A DNA stretch of 64,000 bases, taken from contig NZ_BPRA01000016.1 of NCBI RefSeq assembly GCF_022179645.1, positions 30,953 to 94,952 of the forward strand. Reading direction: 5' to 3'. A program made the translations under genes and the position numbers. Position 1 is the first letter of the stretch, and every line of letters starts with the position of its first letter. Positions 10,164 through 19,647 of the stretch are shown here, one piece after another. Origin of the DNA: Methylobacterium thuringiense. Lineage in GTDB: Bacteria > Pseudomonadota > Alphaproteobacteria > Rhizobiales > Beijerinckiaceae. The notes beneath the pieces are model-generated. The model made no database searches. It had not been told where the DNA came from and worked only from the letters and a program-made list of their open reading frames with translations.

Positions 10164-10838
10164 ATGCACGATCGCACTCCCGTGGACATCACGCCGGACA
10201 TCCTGCTGAAGGCCTATGCCGCCGGCATCTTTCCGATGGCCGAGGACGCGGACGATCCGACGATCTACTGGGTCGAGCCCCGCGCCCGCGGAGTCCTACC
10301 GCTCGACCGCTTCCACGTACCCCGGCGTCTTGCCCGCACCGTGCGCTCGGACGTGTTCGAGGTGGTCTCGGACCGCGATTTCGAGGCGGTGATCTCGGGT
10401 TGCGCCGCACCCAGGCGCGACACCGCCCGGACCTGGATCAACGCTCGGATCCGCGATCTCTACGGCGCGCTGTTCGATGCCGGCCGCTGCCACACGGTCG
10501 AGGTCTACAGCGAGGGCCGGCTGGTCGGCGGCCTCTATGGCGTCTCGCTGGGTGCGGCCTTCTTCGGCGAGAGCATGTTCCACGAGGTCAGCGACGCCTC
10601 GAAGGTGGCCCTCGTCCACCTCGTCGCGCGGCTGCGCGCCGGCGGCTATCAGCTGGCCGACACCCAGTTCCTCACCGACCATCTCGGCCAGTTCGGCGTC
10701 GAGGAAGTGCCGCGCCACATCTACAAGCGCCGCCTGAACGAGGCGGTGGCGCAGGAGGCGGACTGGGCGATCTGGCCCTGCGACCGGGGTGTCGGTGGGG
10801 CCCAGGCCCTTGCGGCACTCGCCTCCGAGCGGCCGTGA
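10164..10838 (+). CDS. aat: Leucyl/phenylalanyl-tRNA-protein transferase
   Basis: Adds Leu or Phe to N-terminal Arg/Lys of proteins, marking them for ClpS/ClpAP degradation (N-degron pathway). The 224-residue protein has all the family landmarks: [13 protein letters not shown] at the start, [36 protein letters not shown] and the [15 protein letters not shown] region. The ATG at 10164 follows a GGGG ribosome-binding site and lies 40 bases after accC. The accC-aat adjacency is conserved in many alphaproteobacteria. Confidence 0.95.
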   Translation: MHDRTPVDITPDILLKAYAAGIFPMAEDADDPTIYWVEPRARGVLPLDRFHVPRRLARTVRSDVFEVVSDRDFEAVISGCAAPRRDTARTWINARIRDLYGALFDAGRCHTVEVYSEGRLVGGLYGVSLGAAFFGESMFHEVSDASKVALVHLVARLRAGGYQLADTQFLTDHLGQFGVEEVPRHIYKRRLNEAVAQEADWAIWPCDRGVGGAQALAALASERP

Positions 10839-10965
10839 TTGGGCCGTTCCGCCTTTGAAGGACGGCCAGTGCGGTGGAGCGCTCCACTGGCCGGCTGCCG
10901 GCGAGGAACTTGCCCACACGATCGGCATTGCGCCTATGCTGACCGCCTCGGCAGGAGACGCGGCC

Positions 10966-11445
10966 ATGACGGACCAGACGGACCCAAAAGCCCCGCCTAT
11001 CGGCCCCGGACGAATCTCCGTCGATCTCGGCGGCTATCCCGATCTCGTGGTGGTCTATCTCGGCTTCCGGGTGACCACCTGGCGCGGCCTGAAAGCACTC
11101 CTCGGCATCGGCCGCCGGCTCGGAGATCTGAACCGCGAAAAGCCCGACGGGCTGCTGGCGCACGAGAGCGTGCTCTATGCCCTCAACCACGTCGGCATGC
11201 GGCAGTACTGGCGGGATTTCGAGAGCCTCGAGGCCTTCACCCGCTCGGAGCCGCACAAGGGCTGGTGGAGTCGATTCGCGAAGGATCCCGCCGGCTCCGG
11301 CTTCTGGCACGAGACCTATCGGCGGTCCGGCGGGATGGAGGCGATCTATCTCGGCATGCCGAAGCCGATCGGGCTCGGCTCGTTCGCAGCCGCCCGCGCG
11401 CCGGTCGGCCCGTTCATGAGCGCGCGCGGCAGGATCGCGGCTTGA
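10966..11445 (+). CDS. DUF4188 domain protein (monooxygenase-like fold)
   Basis: A 159-residue protein of unknown function whose core (GRISVDLGGYPDLVVVYLGFRV, then LYALNHVGMRQYWRDFESLEAF and a W-rich GFWHETY segment) matches my memory of the DUF4188 family, related to phenylacetaldoxime dehydratase and dimeric alpha-beta-barrel monooxygenases. I chose the ATG at 10966 because AGGAGA lies 9 bases upstream; an in-frame ATG at 10936 is possible. No catalytic residue is known. It ends just before a palindromic repeat and a strong bidirectional terminator. Confidence 0.75.
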   Translation: MTDQTDPKAPPIGPGRISVDLGGYPDLVVVYLGFRVTTWRGLKALLGIGRRLGDLNREKPDGLLAHESVLYALNHVGMRQYWRDFESLEAFTRSEPHKGWWSRFAKDPAGSGFWHETYRRSGGMEAIYLGMPKPIGLGSFAAARAPVGPFMSARGRIAA

Positions 11446-11446
11446 A

Positions 11447-11491
11447 GCATGATGCGGAAAAGTGGAATCCGGTTTTCCGAAACCATCATGC
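11447..11491. repeat. Intergenic palindromic repeat
   Basis: GCATGATG (11447-11454) is mirrored by CATCATGC (11484-11491), with an inner stem CGGAAAA/TTTTCCG. Palindromes with this look (ATGATGCGGAAAAGTGG...) are, as I recall, dispersed repeats in Hyphomicrobiales genomes. It starts two bases after the DUF4188 stop codon. It may be a transcript-stabilising hairpin or a REP-type element. Confidence 0.5.
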
Positions 11492-11505
11492 GATCGCGAT
11501 AACGC

Positions 11506-11544
11506 AAAGCGTGCTGCCGTTTCTGTGAAACGGCAGCACGCTTT
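11506..11544. terminator. Bidirectional intrinsic terminator
   Basis: A perfect 18-base-pair hairpin: AAAGCGTGCTGCCGTTTC at 11506-11523, loop TGT, complement at 11527-11544. A-tracts and T-tracts at both ends make it work in both directions. It separates the convergent DUF4188 and DUF2155 genes. Confidence 0.85.
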
Positions 11545-11550
11545 GATGCC

Positions 11551-12210
11551 TCAGCGAAAGATCCGGTCGAAGATCGTCTCTTCGCGCTGCGGCGGGGGGG
11601 CCGGACCCGGGCCTTCGTTCGTCGGGAAGAATTTTCGGGACGGCTTCTGCTTGGGCTGCACCGGCACGCCGCGCGGACCTTCGACGTCGACCTGGCCCTG
11701 CTGGTTGACTTGGGCCGTCGCCTTCGTCGGGTCGCCCGCCTTGTCGCGTTTCTTCTTGTCGGTGCGGGAGGCGAGCGCCGGCGTGTCCTCCTGCTCCTTG
11801 AGCTCGGCGATCACGTCGGTGCCGCCCTTACAATCGACGAGCCAGACGTCGTAGATCGGGTGCTCGATGGCGTGGAGGCCGGGGCTCGAGGCGAACATCC
11901 AGCCCGTGAAGATGCGGCGATACTTGTTGTCGAGGGTGACCTCGTCGACCTCGAGGAAGGCCGTGGTCTTCGGCGTCTCGGTGGGCGGGCGCGAATAGCA
12001 GACCCGCGGCGTCAGCTGCAGCGCACCGAACTGCACGGTCTCGTCGACGGCGACCTCGAACGACACGATCCGGCCGGTGATCTTGTCGAGGCCGGAGAAG
12101 ACGGCGGTCGGATTCTTGATCTTGTCGGCTTGCGCGGGACCCACGGCGAGGCCGAGGGCCGCCAGCACCAGGGCGGCGGGACGAAGAAAGCGTGCGGATC
12201 TGCGGCTCAA
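11551..12210 (-). CDS. DUF2155 domain exported protein
   Basis: An exported protein of unknown function (219 residues) from an alphaproteobacterial family. The N-terminus is a signal peptide (SRRSARFLRPAALVLAALG... ending near AQA). The DUF2155 core includes GRIVSFEVAVDETVQFGAL, a conserved CYSRPPTE and FTGWMFASSPGLHAIEHP(I)YDVWLVDC. The C-terminus is a Lys/Pro/Gln-rich tail. I chose the TTG at 12210 because it has GAGAGGGG 6 bases upstream and places the signal peptide at the start; a GTG at 12279 would add 23 residues. It follows the NDUFA12 gene, an arrangement recurrent in alphaproteobacteria. Confidence 0.85.
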   Translation of the reverse strand: MSRRSARFLRPAALVLAALGLAVGPAQADKIKNPTAVFSGLDKITGRIVSFEVAVDETVQFGALQLTPRVCYSRPPTETPKTTAFLEVDEVTLDNKYRRIFTGWMFASSPGLHAIEHPIYDVWLVDCKGGTDVIAELKEQEDTPALASRTDKKKRDKAGDPTKATAQVNQQGQVDVEGPRGVPVQPKQKPSRKFFPTNEGPGPAPPPQREETIFDRIFR

Positions 12211-12378
12211 GGCGCGCCCCTCTCGAAACTGTGCTGGGCGTGAGGCCGGAGCTGCGCCGGCATGGGGCGCTATGGACACGGGAAGCTTGGTGGAAAAAGG
12301 GCGGCTTGAGCAGCGCTCCGCGACGCTTGCAACGGTTCGCGGACAGGAACGATGCGGAGCGGGATCAGGCCGGGGCGT

Positions 12379-12795
12379 CTATTCCCCCGGCGACCACGGC
12401 ACGTAATCGCCGGTCGCGGCGGGACGCGCTCCCCGCGAGAGCTGCGACCCCCTCGGCCGATAGGCCTCGGAGGTGCCTGTCGTATTCGCGACGTGGGCCT
12501 TCTGCCATTCGCGGGGTTGATAGTCTTCCTCGCTCGGGGGGATGTCGCCGTTGTGGCAGAGCCAGCCGCGCCAGCCGGGCGGCACCTTCGAGGCGTCGGC
12601 ATAGCCGTTGTAGATCACCCAGCGCCGCTCCGGGCCGACCGATCGGTCGATCAGGGGACCGAGCGCCTTGTAGTACTTGTTGCCGAACTCGTCCGCGCCG
12701 ACGAACTGACCGCTGCGCGCGGTCATGATGGCCAGCGAAACGGTCTGACCGTTCCACCAGGTGAAGATGCGAAGCAGCGTGTCCTTGAGGGCCAT
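12379..12795 (-). CDS. NADH:ubiquinone oxidoreductase NDUFA12-family subunit (B17.2)
   Basis: Supernumerary subunit of respiratory complex I found in alphaproteobacteria and mitochondria, 138 residues. Recognised by the N-terminal FTWWNGQTVSLAI segment, then VGADEFGNKYY, RRWVIYNGYADASKVPPGW and a WLCHNGDIPP motif, with a Pro-rich C-terminus. It lies outside the main nuo cluster, as is usual. Divergent from nrdJ. Confidence 0.93.
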   Translation of the reverse strand: MALKDTLLRIFTWWNGQTVSLAIMTARSGQFVGADEFGNKYYKALGPLIDRSVGPERRWVIYNGYADASKVPPGWRGWLCHNGDIPPSEEDYQPREWQKAHVANTTGTSEAYRPRGSQLSRGARPAATGDYVPWSPGE

Positions 12796-13345
12796 GGTTC
12801 CTCGTCGCGGCGCGCGGGCCTGCCGTCGGCGCCGCTCTTATGAGCGGGGCCCCTGCTCAAGTCCAGCGTGGCGGACGGCCCGGGCAGGCGGCGACAGCCC
12901 CCGGTCCTGGCCCCGCCAACTGCTGCATGTGCGACACGTCCGCCACATTCCGACGGTTCGAGCGAGGTCTCCGACGCGGCACTTGCCAGGGAGGCTGTGG
13001 AGCAAAAATTTTATGCCGGGCAATCGGCGAGGCCGGATCGGCACTTAGCGCGACGCCGGGGTTTTCCACAGATTTTGGTGCGCAAAACACTACATCTTGG
13101 GGCAACCAGCCGGCAAAGCACCAGTTGTTGACGAGCCGCGTGCCCCAGCGTTAGGGTCCGGTCAACGCTTCGGACGGCGCGGAGCGGGGTACGCACCCCC
13201 CGCACGCATGTCGCGGCGAGGTTCGGCAAATCTCTGCATTTGCTGCCGAATCCGTTGTCCGGCCGGGCGATTGTCTCATGTGTTCAAGCCATGCCGACGG
13301 GGTCGTCGGCGGGGCGCGCCCTGCGCGTCCAGGGAGAAGCGATTC
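12796..13345. other. Divergent intergenic region between NDUFA12 and nrdJ
   Basis: 550 bases with no convincing gene. It contains two candidate NrdR boxes (13065-13102) and, 40 bases further on, a promoter-like TTGACG near 13126 with a poor -10. The 240 bases between the boxes and the nrdJ ATG would form a fairly long leader. I looked for a cobalamin riboswitch (B12-box) and did not see one. Confidence 0.45.
13065..13102 (+). promoter_or_regulatory. Candidate tandem NrdR boxes
   Basis: Two related 16-base sites, TCCACAGATTTTGGTG (13065-13080) and ACACTACATCTTGGGG (13087-13102), agree at about 10 of 16 positions and start 22 bases apart, two helical turns. NrdR is known to bind pairs of such boxes in register upstream of ribonucleotide reductase genes and repress them. 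Similarity to the NrdR consensus (ACAC-N8-GTGT type) is partial. Confidence 0.4.
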
Positions 13346-16300
13346 ATGCGGTTCGAGCGGCGCTACACCACGGCAGGCCAGTCCCCCTACGCGACGATTC
13401 CGTTCCGCGAGGCGGTGAGCGAGATCCGCAACCCCGACGGTTCGGTCGTGTTCCGGCTCGACGGCATCTCGGTTCCCGAGAGCTGGAGCCAGGTCGCCGC
13501 CGACGTGCTGGCGCAGAAGTATTTTCGCAAGGCCGGCGTGCCCGCGCGGCTGAAGAAGGTCGAGGAGAATTCCGTCCCCTCCTTCCTCTGGCGCTCCGTC
13601 GCCGACGAGGCGGCGCTGGCCGAGCTGCCCGAGGCCGAGCGTGTCGGCTCCGAGATCACCTCCACGCAGGTGTTCGATCGGCTGGCCGGCTGCTGGACCT
13701 ACTGGGGCTGGAAGGGCGGCTACTTCACCTCGGAAGAGGACGCCGCCGCGTTCATGGACGAGCTGCGCTTCATGCTCGCCCGCCAGATGGTCGCGCCGAA
13801 TTCGCCGCAATGGTTCAACACCGGCCTGCATTGGGCCTACGGCATCGATGGCCCGAGCCAGGGCCACTATTACTGCGACTACCGCACCGGCGAGCTGACG
13901 AAGTCGGCATCGAGCTACGAGCACCCGCAGCCGCATGCCTGCTTCATCCAGGGCGTCCAGGACGACCTCGTGAACGAGGGCGGCATCATGGACCTGTGGG
14001 TGCGTGAGGCGCGCCTGTTCAAGTACGGCTCCGGCACCGGCTCGAACTTCTCCATGCTGCGGGGCGAGAACGAAAAACTCGGCGGCGGCGGCAAGTCGTC
14101 GGGCCTGATGAGCTTCCTCAAGATCGGCGACCGGGCGGCCGGCGCGATCAAGTCCGGCGGCACCACACGCCGCGCGGCCAAGATGGTCATCGTCGACATC
14201 GACCACCCGGACATCGAGGCCTTCATCGACTGGAAGGTGAAGGAGGAGCAGAAGGTCGCCGCCCTCGTCACCGGTTCGAAGGTCGTCTCGAAGCACCTTA
14301 CCGCGGTGATGAAGGCCTGCACCCAGTGCGAGGCCGAGGGCGACGCCTGCTTCGACCCCGAGCGCAACCCGGCCCTCAAGCGCGAGATCAAGGCTGCCCG
14401 CAAGGCGATGGTGCCCGATGGCTACACCAAGCGCGTCGTGCAGTTCGCGCGTCAGGGCTTCACCAAGATCGACTTCCCCGTCTACGACACCGACTGGGAC
14501 TCGGAAGCCTACCTCACGGTGGCCGGCCAGAATTCCAACAACTCCGTCTCGCTGACGGACGACTTCTTGCGCGCGGTGGATGCCGGCGGAAAGTGGCAGC
14601 TCAAGGAGCGCAACTCGTCGAAGACGCGTGAAGTCGACGCCCGCCACCTTTGGGAGAAGATCGGCGAGGCGGCCTGGCAGTCGGCCGATCCGGGCCTGCA
14701 CTTCAACACCACGATGAACGACTGGCACACCTGCCCGTCGGGCGGCAGGATCCGGGCGTCGAACCCGTGCTCCGAGTACATGTTCCTCGACGACACCGCC
14801 TGCAACCTGGCCTCGGCCAACCTGCTGACGATGTACGACCGCGCCTCGAAGCGCTTCGACGTCGAGGCCTTCGAGCATCTCAACCGCCTCTGGACGGTGG
14901 TGCTCGAGATCTCGGTGATGATGGCGCAGTTTCCGTCGAAGGAGATCGCGGAGCTGTCCTACAAGTACCGGACGCTGGGCCTCGGCTACGCCAATATCGG
15001 CGGCCTGCTGATGACCATGGGCCTCGGCTACGATTCCGATAAGGGCCGGGCGCTCGCTGGCGCGCTCACCGCGATCATGACGGGCGTCAGCTACGCCACC
15101 TCCGCCGAGATCGCGGCCGAGCTCGGGCCGTTCGCGGCCTACGAGGACAATGCCGACGCGATGCTCAAGGTCATCCGCAACCATCGCCGCGCGGCGCATG
15201 GCGAGGCGGAGGGCTACGAGTTTCTCTCGATCGCGCCCGTCCCGCTCGACCACGCCAACATCCCGCAGGGCGACCTCGGCGACCATGCCCGTGCGGCTTG
15301 GGATCGTGCGTTGTCCCTCGGCGAAGCCCACGGCTACCGCAACGCCCAGGCCACCGTCATCGCGCCCACCGGCACGATCGGCCTCGTGATGGATTGCGAC
15401 ACCACCGGCATCGAGCCCGACTTCGCCCTGGTGAAGTTCAAGAAGCTGGCCGGCGGCGGCTACTTCAAGATCATCAACCGGGCCGCCCCCGATGCGCTCC
15501 GCTCGCTCGGCTATCGCGAGAGCGATATTGCCGAGATCGAAGCCTACGCCGTCGGCCACGGCTCCATGGGCCAGGCTCCGGCGATCAACCCCGGTTCGCT
15601 GCGCGCCAAGGGATTCACGGACGACAAGATCAAGGCGATCGAGGGCGGCCTGAAATCGGCCTTCGACATCAAGTTCGTCTTCAACCGCTGGAACCTCGGC
15701 GACGACTTTTTGCGGGACACGCTGAAGGTGCCCGAGGAGAAGCTCACGGATCCGACCTTCGAGCTGCTGCCGTTCCTCGGCTACTCGAAGAAGGACATCG
15801 AGGCGGCCAACATCCACATCTGCGGGGCGATGACGCTGGAGGGCGCACCCTTCCTCAAGCTCGAACACTACTCCGTGTTCGACTGCGCCAATCCCTGCGG
15901 CCGTACCGGCAAGCGCTACCTCTCGGTCGATAGCCACATCCGCATGATGGCGGCGGCGCAGCCCTTCATCTCGGGGGCTATCTCCAAGACCATCAACATG
16001 CCGAACGACGCCACGGTCGAGGATTGCAAGGCGGCCTACCGCCTGTCCTGGACCCTGGCGCTCAAGGCCAACGCCCTCTACCGCGACGGCTCCAAGCTGT
16101 CGCAGCCGCTGAACTCAGCGCTGATCGCCGACGAGGACGACGAGGAGGATGCGGTCGAGGCCCTGATCCAGGCGCCCGCCGCCGCGAAGGCGACGATCGC
16201 CGCCGAGCGCATCGTTGAGCGTGTCATCGAGCGCATCGAGCACATCCGCTCCCGCGAAAAGATGCCCGACCGGCGGAAAGGCTACACCCAGAAGGCCGTG

Positions 16301-17071
16301 GTCGGCGGCCATAAGGTCTACCTGCGTACCGGCGAGTACGACGACGGGCGCCTCGGCGAGATCTTCATCGACATGCACAAGGAGGGCGCCGCCTTCCGCT
16401 CGCTGATGAACAACTTCGCCATCGCGATCTCCCTCGGCCTCCAGTACGGCGTGCCGCTCGAGGAATACGTCGAGGCCTTCACCTTCACCCGGTTCGACCC
16501 CTCGGGCTTCGTGCAGGGCAACGACGCGATCAAGAACGCCACCTCGCTCCTCGACTACGTGTTTCGCGAACTGGCGATCTCGTATCTCGGTCGTTCGGAC
16601 CTCGCCCACGTCAATCCGTCCGAGATCGGCTCGACCGTCCTCGGCGGTGGCGAGAGCGACACCACCCGCGAGGCGGGCAAGCCCGGCCCCGCCGCCTCCA
16701 GCGTGGTCTCCCGCGGCCTGCTGCGCGGCTCGGCCGACCGGCTCACGCTGATCCACGGCGGCCCGGCCGGCGCCGTCACCGGAGTCGCAGCCGCCTCCAC
16801 CGGCCTGAGCGCCCCAGCCGGCGGCACGGTCCACGCCATGCGGGGTTCGACCGCGCTGAAGCTCGACCCGGTTCTCGCCGGCAAGGCCGAGGCCCTCGTC
16901 GACGCACTTCCCTTCGCCAAGCCCGAGCGTACGGCTGCCGACCGCCGGGCCGAGGCGAAGATGAAGGGCTATGTCGGCGAATCCTGCCCCGAATGCGCGA
17001 ACTTCACCCTCGTGCGCAACGGGACCTGCCTGAAGTGCGACACCTGCGGCTCGACGACGGGCTGCAGCTGA
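13346..17071 (+). CDS. nrdJ: Adenosylcobalamin-dependent (class II) ribonucleoside-diphosphate reductase
   Basis: Makes deoxyribonucleotides using vitamin B12, without a separate radical-generating subunit. It has 1241 residues, the long form common in alphaproteobacteria. Visible: the N-terminal Trp/Phe-rich region ([11 protein letters not shown]), [16 protein letters not shown], the active-site loop [21 protein letters not shown], the [11 protein letters not shown] motif of the barrel, and a C-terminal zinc-ribbon-like tail with paired cysteines (CPECANF... CLKCDTCG... GCS) that delivers reducing electrons. The ATG at 13346 has AGGGAGAAG just upstream; the longer frame beginning at 13097 is unlikely. 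Confidence 0.96.
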   Translation: MRFERRYTTAGQSPYATIPFREAVSEIRNPDGSVVFRLDGISVPESWSQVAADVLAQKYFRKAGVPARLKKVEENSVPSFLWRSVADEAALAELPEAERVGSEITSTQVFDRLAGCWTYWGWKGGYFTSEEDAAAFMDELRFMLARQMVAPNSPQWFNTGLHWAYGIDGPSQGHYYCDYRTGELTKSASSYEHPQPHACFIQGVQDDLVNEGGIMDLWVREARLFKYGSGTGSNFSMLRGENEKLGGGGKSSGLMSFLKIGDRAAGAIKSGGTTRRAAKMVIVDIDHPDIEAFIDWKVKEEQKVAALVTGSKVVSKHLTAVMKACTQCEAEGDACFDPERNPALKREIKAARKAMVPDGYTKRVVQFARQGFTKIDFPVYDTDWDSEAYLTVAGQNSNNSVSLTDDFLRAVDAGGKWQLKERNSSKTREVDARHLWEKIGEAAWQSADPGLHFNTTMNDWHTCPSGGRIRASNPCSEYMFLDDTACNLASANLLTMYDRASKRFDVEAFEHLNRLWTVVLEISVMMAQFPSKEIAELSYKYRTLGLGYANIGGLLMTMGLGYDSDKGRALAGALTAIMTGVSYATSAEIAAELGPFAAYEDNADAMLKVIRNHRRAAHGEAEGYEFLSIAPVPLDHANIPQGDLGDHARAAWDRALSLGEAHGYRNAQATVIAPTGTIGLVMDCDTTGIEPDFALVKFKKLAGGGYFKIINRAAPDALRSLGYRESDIAEIEAYAVGHGSMGQAPAINPGSLRAKGFTDDKIKAIEGGLKSAFDIKFVFNRWNLGDDFLRDTLKVPEEKLTDPTFELLPFLGYSKKDIEAANIHICGAMTLEGAPFLKLEHYSVFDCANPCGRTGKRYLSVDSHIRMMAAAQPFISGAISKTINMPNDATVEDCKAAYRLSWTLALKANALYRDGSKLSQPLNSALIADEDDEEDAVEALIQAPAAAKATIAAERIVERVIERIEHIRSREKMPDRRKGYTQKAVVGGHKVYLRTGEYDDGRLGEIFIDMHKEGAAFRSLMNNFAIAISLGLQYGVPLEEYVEAFTFTRFDPSGFVQGNDAIKNATSLLDYVFRELAISYLGRSDLAHVNPSEIGSTVLGGGESDTTREAGKPGPAASSVVSRGLLRGSADRLTLIHGGPAGAVTGVAAASTGLSAPAGGTVHAMRGSTALKLDPVLAGKAEALVDALPFAKPERTAADRRAEAKMKGYVGESCPECANFTLVRNGTCLKCDTCGSTTGCS

Positions 17072-17142
17072 AGCCGAGAGCCGTTGGCATCGGAGCAACG
17101 AAACTCTCCGCAATTCGGCTGAGGGAATCCTGACGTAAGCGA

Positions 17143-17168
17143 GCCGGCCCCGCAGCTGCGGGGCCGGC
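17143..17168. terminator. Bidirectional stem-loop between nrdJ and a convergent small gene
   Basis: GCCGGCCCCGCAG and its exact complement make a 26-base perfect palindrome at 17143-17168. It lies 71 bases after the nrdJ stop and 30 bases beyond the stop of the convergent small gene. Short T-runs only, so strength is uncertain. Confidence 0.6.
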
Positions 17169-17198
17169 TTCGTCGGTCCTGTCGCGACATCCCGCGGG

Positions 17199-17438
17199 TT
17201 AGCGGCGGGCCGTCCCGTTCTGATGCGACCGCTGCGTGACCGATCCGGTGGTCAGGCTGTCGTAGGTGCCCGGCGTGGCGGCGGTCCAGCCGTGGCCTGC
17301 GCCCTGCTCGACGGAGGTGCCCGGTGCTGCTTGAGCCGGGATGCCGGCCGGTGCGTTGTAGCTTTGGGCGAGGGCGGCGGCGGGCACGGCGCCGACGAGC
17401 GCGAGGGCCAGGGCGGATGCGGTGAGAAGGCGGGTCAT
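17199..17438 (-). CDS. Small exported protein, APAG-motif family (copy 1)
   Basis: Predicted 79-residue exported protein of unknown function. A cleavable signal peptide (TRLLTASALALALVGAVPAA, cut near LAQ) is followed by QSYNAPAGIPAQAAPG and a short tail ending in a TTGS motif. The same QSYNAPAGIPA stretch occurs in the genes at 36244 and 36862, so this is a paralogous family. The ATG at 17438 has ATGGAGACC as ribosome-binding site, the same sequence context as the paralogue at 36862. The upstream region also matches that paralogue over 84 bases. No catalytic residue is visible; a cell-envelope role is a guess. Confidence 0.75.
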   Translation of the reverse strand: MTRLLTASALALALVGAVPAAALAQSYNAPAGIPAQAAPGTSVEQGAGHGWTAATPGTYDSLTTGSVTQRSHQNGTARR

Positions 17439-17481
17439 CGTGGTCTCCATCAAGTCCGGGCGGTGGCGGGGCGCTGCCCGC

Positions 17482-17565
17482 CATCTGATGGAGTGAAGAT
17501 GACCTTCGCTGGTCTCCCGGAAAACCTGAAAAGCTTAGAAGGAGACGTTTGAGAAAATCGAAAAG
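17482..17565 (-). promoter_or_regulatory. Conserved upstream block shared with the gene at 36862
   Basis: Read on the minus strand, these 84 bases align without a gap to 36738-36821 at about 62 of 84 positions by hand count. Fixed pieces are CTTTTCGATT at the 5' end, CTTTTC-GGTTTT in the middle and CATCTTCAC-CCATCAGATG at the 3' end. The distance to the start codon differs by only 3 bases. Probably promoter plus leader. Confidence 0.6.
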
Positions 17566-17604
17566 CCGTGAGCCGGAAGGATCGCGCCTGCGGATGATGC
17601 CGGG

Positions 17605-17985
17605 TTAGGTTTCGATCTCGCTGACATGGGCCGCGACGACCTTCCAGCCATCGGGAAACCGTATCCAGGTCTGGCTCTGCCGCCCGACGCGATCCGAGGC
17701 GCCCTCGCGCGTGAACAACGTCATCGCGACGGCGAGATCGCGTCCGTAGGTGGTGATGACCGTGCCCGAGAGGTTGCGGGCGAGACCTTGCGGCGAGCGG
17801 GACCGGCGGAAGGCGCGGATCGCGTCCATGCCGTAGAGGTTTTCTGCCCCGCCGTAGCGGATCGTACGCGGATCGTCGTGGAACAGCGCCTCCAGCGTCT
17901 CGACGTCGTTGCCGACGAGCGCCGCCTCGTAGCGGGCGAACGCCGCTTCGACCTCGGCCTTCGCCACGGGATCGTCGATGCGCAT
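17605..17985 (-). CDS. atzH: AtzH/HpxZ-family protein (DUF3225, NTF2-like fold)
   Basis: A 126-residue NTF2-like protein (MRIDDPVAKAEVEAAFARYE, ETLEALFHDD, GRQSQTWIRFPDGWKVVAAHVS). The family is known as HpxZ in oxalurate catabolism and as AtzH, a 1,3-dicarboxyurea amidohydrolase in cyanuric acid mineralisation. It is the last gene of the operon beginning at 21967 and starts 6 bases after the AtzE stop, so it should work on the product of AtzE. The true substrate here cannot be decided; atzH is chosen because an AtzE, AtzG and AtzF are all present in the window. Confidence 0.82.
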   Translation of the reverse strand: MRIDDPVAKAEVEAAFARYEAALVGNDVETLEALFHDDPRTIRYGGAENLYGMDAIRAFRRSRSPQGLARNLSGTVITTYGRDLAVAMTLFTREGASDRVGRQSQTWIRFPDGWKVVAAHVSEIET

Positions 17986-17990
17986 CGGTG

Positions 17991-19394
17991 TCACGCGAGG
18001 TTCGCGACGGGCGCGCGGATAATGCCCGCGCATTCGAGGTGGTGGGCCACCCGAAGCGCGAGGTCTTCGCGCCAGGGGGCGGCGATGATCTGCACGCCGA
18101 GCGGCAGACCCGCGTCGAGCCGGACCGGCACGGCGACGACCGGCAGGCCGATGAAGGAGATCGGCTGCGTGAACAGGCCGATATTGGGGCGCACCGGTAA
18201 TTCGACACCGTCGAGCACGAAGGTCGCCTGGCCCGAACGCGGCGCCCGGTAGGGCGTGCTGGGCGCCAGGATGACGTCGACCTCGCGAAACAGATCGAGC
18301 ACGGCTGCGCGGTACCAGCGGCGGAAGCGCTGGGCCCGTTCGACGAAGGGCGCCGGCAGCATCGCTCCGGCGATCAGCCGGTCCCTGACGGCCGGGTCGA
18401 ACTCTCCTGCCCGCTCGCGCAGGCGGTCGAGATGCAAGCTTGCGCCCTCGGCGGCCGTGATCACGTAGGCCGATGCCCGGGCACGGGCGGCTTCGGGGAT
18501 CTCGACAGAGCGCGTGCAGGACAAGGCGTCGGCCACCCGCGCGACGGCCGCGAAGACGTCCACGTCACCGCTGCGGGCGAAATAGCCGCCCGCGACGGCG
18601 ATTCGCAGATCCGCCATATCCTCGTCGAGGCCGGGAGAGGCGGGCTCCGTGGCTCGGCCGGCGATGGCGGGATCCGCCGGATCAGGCCCCTGCATGGCGT
18701 CGTAGGCGAGGGCGAGGTCTCGGGTCGAGCGCGCCATCGGCCCGAGATGGTCGAGGCTGCCGACGAAGGGAAAGCTCCCGGCCCGGCTGAGCCGCCCGTA
18801 GGTCGGCTTGAGGCCGAAGCAGCCGCAGAAGGCGGAGGGCACCCGGATCGAGCCGTTGGTGTCGGAAGCGAGCGCCAGCGGCACGAGACCCGCCGCTACC
18901 GCTCCGCCGGACCCGCCCGAGGAGCCGCCGGACATGTGCCGGAGATCGTGCGGGTTCCGGGTGTCGCCGTCGTGGATGTTCTCTCCGGTGAAGTCGTAGG
19001 CGTACTCGCCCATGTTGAGCGCGCCGACGAGGATCGCGCCCGCGGCCTCCATGCGGGCGATCAGCGTCGCATCCCGTTCGGCCGGCGCCCGCTCCCGGTT
19101 GATCAGCGACCCGGCCCGCGTCGGCAGGCCGGCGATGTCGAACAGATTCTTCACCGCGAAGGGGACGCCCGCGAGCGCTCCGGGCGCCTCGCCTCGTCCG
19201 CGCGCCGTGTCGAGACGATCCGCACGGGCCAGAGCGCGATCCGCCAGGACGTCGGTGAAGGCGTTCACGGCGGGGTCGATCCGGCCGATCCGATCGAGCG
19301 CGGCGGAGACGATCGTCCGGGCGCTCACCGATCCGGCCGAGACGGAAGTCGCGATCGTCGCCGCCGAGGCGGTGGCCCAATCCTGTTCGCTCAC
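17991..19394 (-). CDS. atzE: AtzE-family amidohydrolase (amidase signature)
   Basis: Amidase-signature serine hydrolase of 467 residues. The Ser-cisSer-Lys triad is visible: Lys82 in VPFAVKNLFDIAG, the MSGGSSGG loop near 155-161, and the nucleophile Ser182 in SDTNGSIRVP. The AtzE family removes an amide nitrogen from 1-carboxybiuret in complex with the GatC-like AtzG; relatives (HpxY-type) sit in oxalurate operons. I chose the GTG at 19394 (SEQDWATAS), 12 bases after atzG, with an AGGCAGAG ribosome-binding site; the longer open frame overlaps atzG and is not real. Its neighbours are those expected of the AtzEGH system, but no cyanuric acid hydrolase (AtzD) is present. Confidence 0.88.
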   Translation of the reverse strand: MSEQDWATASAATIATSVSAGSVSARTIVSAALDRIGRIDPAVNAFTDVLADRALARADRLDTARGRGEAPGALAGVPFAVKNLFDIAGLPTRAGSLINRERAPAERDATLIARMEAAGAILVGALNMGEYAYDFTGENIHDGDTRNPHDLRHMSGGSSGGSGGAVAAGLVPLALASDTNGSIRVPSAFCGCFGLKPTYGRLSRAGSFPFVGSLDHLGPMARSTRDLALAYDAMQGPDPADPAIAGRATEPASPGLDEDMADLRIAVAGGYFARSGDVDVFAAVARVADALSCTRSVEIPEAARARASAYVITAAEGASLHLDRLRERAGEFDPAVRDRLIAGAMLPAPFVERAQRFRRWYRAAVLDLFREVDVILAPSTPYRAPRSGQATFVLDGVELPVRPNIGLFTQPISFIGLPVVAVPVRLDAGLPLGVQIIAAPWREDLALRVAHHLECAGIIRAPVANLA

Positions 19395-19405
19395 GTGTCT
19401 CTGCC

Positions 19406-19606
19406 TCACGCCGTGAAGATCGAAGCGGCTTCGGCCTCGTCCGGCAGAGGGAAGGTGCCGACGTGATCGGCCGCGGCGTGGAGCACGCGCAGGTTCGCCA
19501 CGATCGTCGGCATCCAGGCGGGGTCGATCGGCAGCGCGAGCATGGCGGCGGCGGCCGAGGCGTAAGCCGCGTGATCGAAGGCCGGGTTCTTCGGTGTATC
19601 CGTCAT
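19406..19606 (-). CDS. atzG: AtzG/HpxX-like small subunit (DUF4089, GatC-like)
   Basis: A 66-residue helical protein (DHAAYASAAAAMLALPIDPAW, then NLRVLHAAADHV and FPLPDEAEAASIF). It matches the DUF4089/AtzG family, which wraps around AtzE as GatC wraps around GatA. It lies directly upstream of atzE in the same operon, as always for this pair. It is probably required for AtzE stability and not catalytic. Confidence 0.85.
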   Translation of the reverse strand: MTDTPKNPAFDHAAYASAAAAMLALPIDPAWMPTIVANLRVLHAAADHVGTFPLPDEAEAASIFTA

Positions 19607-19647
19607 GCATCCCTCCAGACGGTCCGGACGAGGTCCGCCCGCAAATC

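Noticed and set aside
12796-13345. Cobalamin riboswitch before nrdJ
   Set aside because: No B12-box or typical long cobalamin aptamer is visible, and a B12-dependent enzyme would not normally be switched off by B12.
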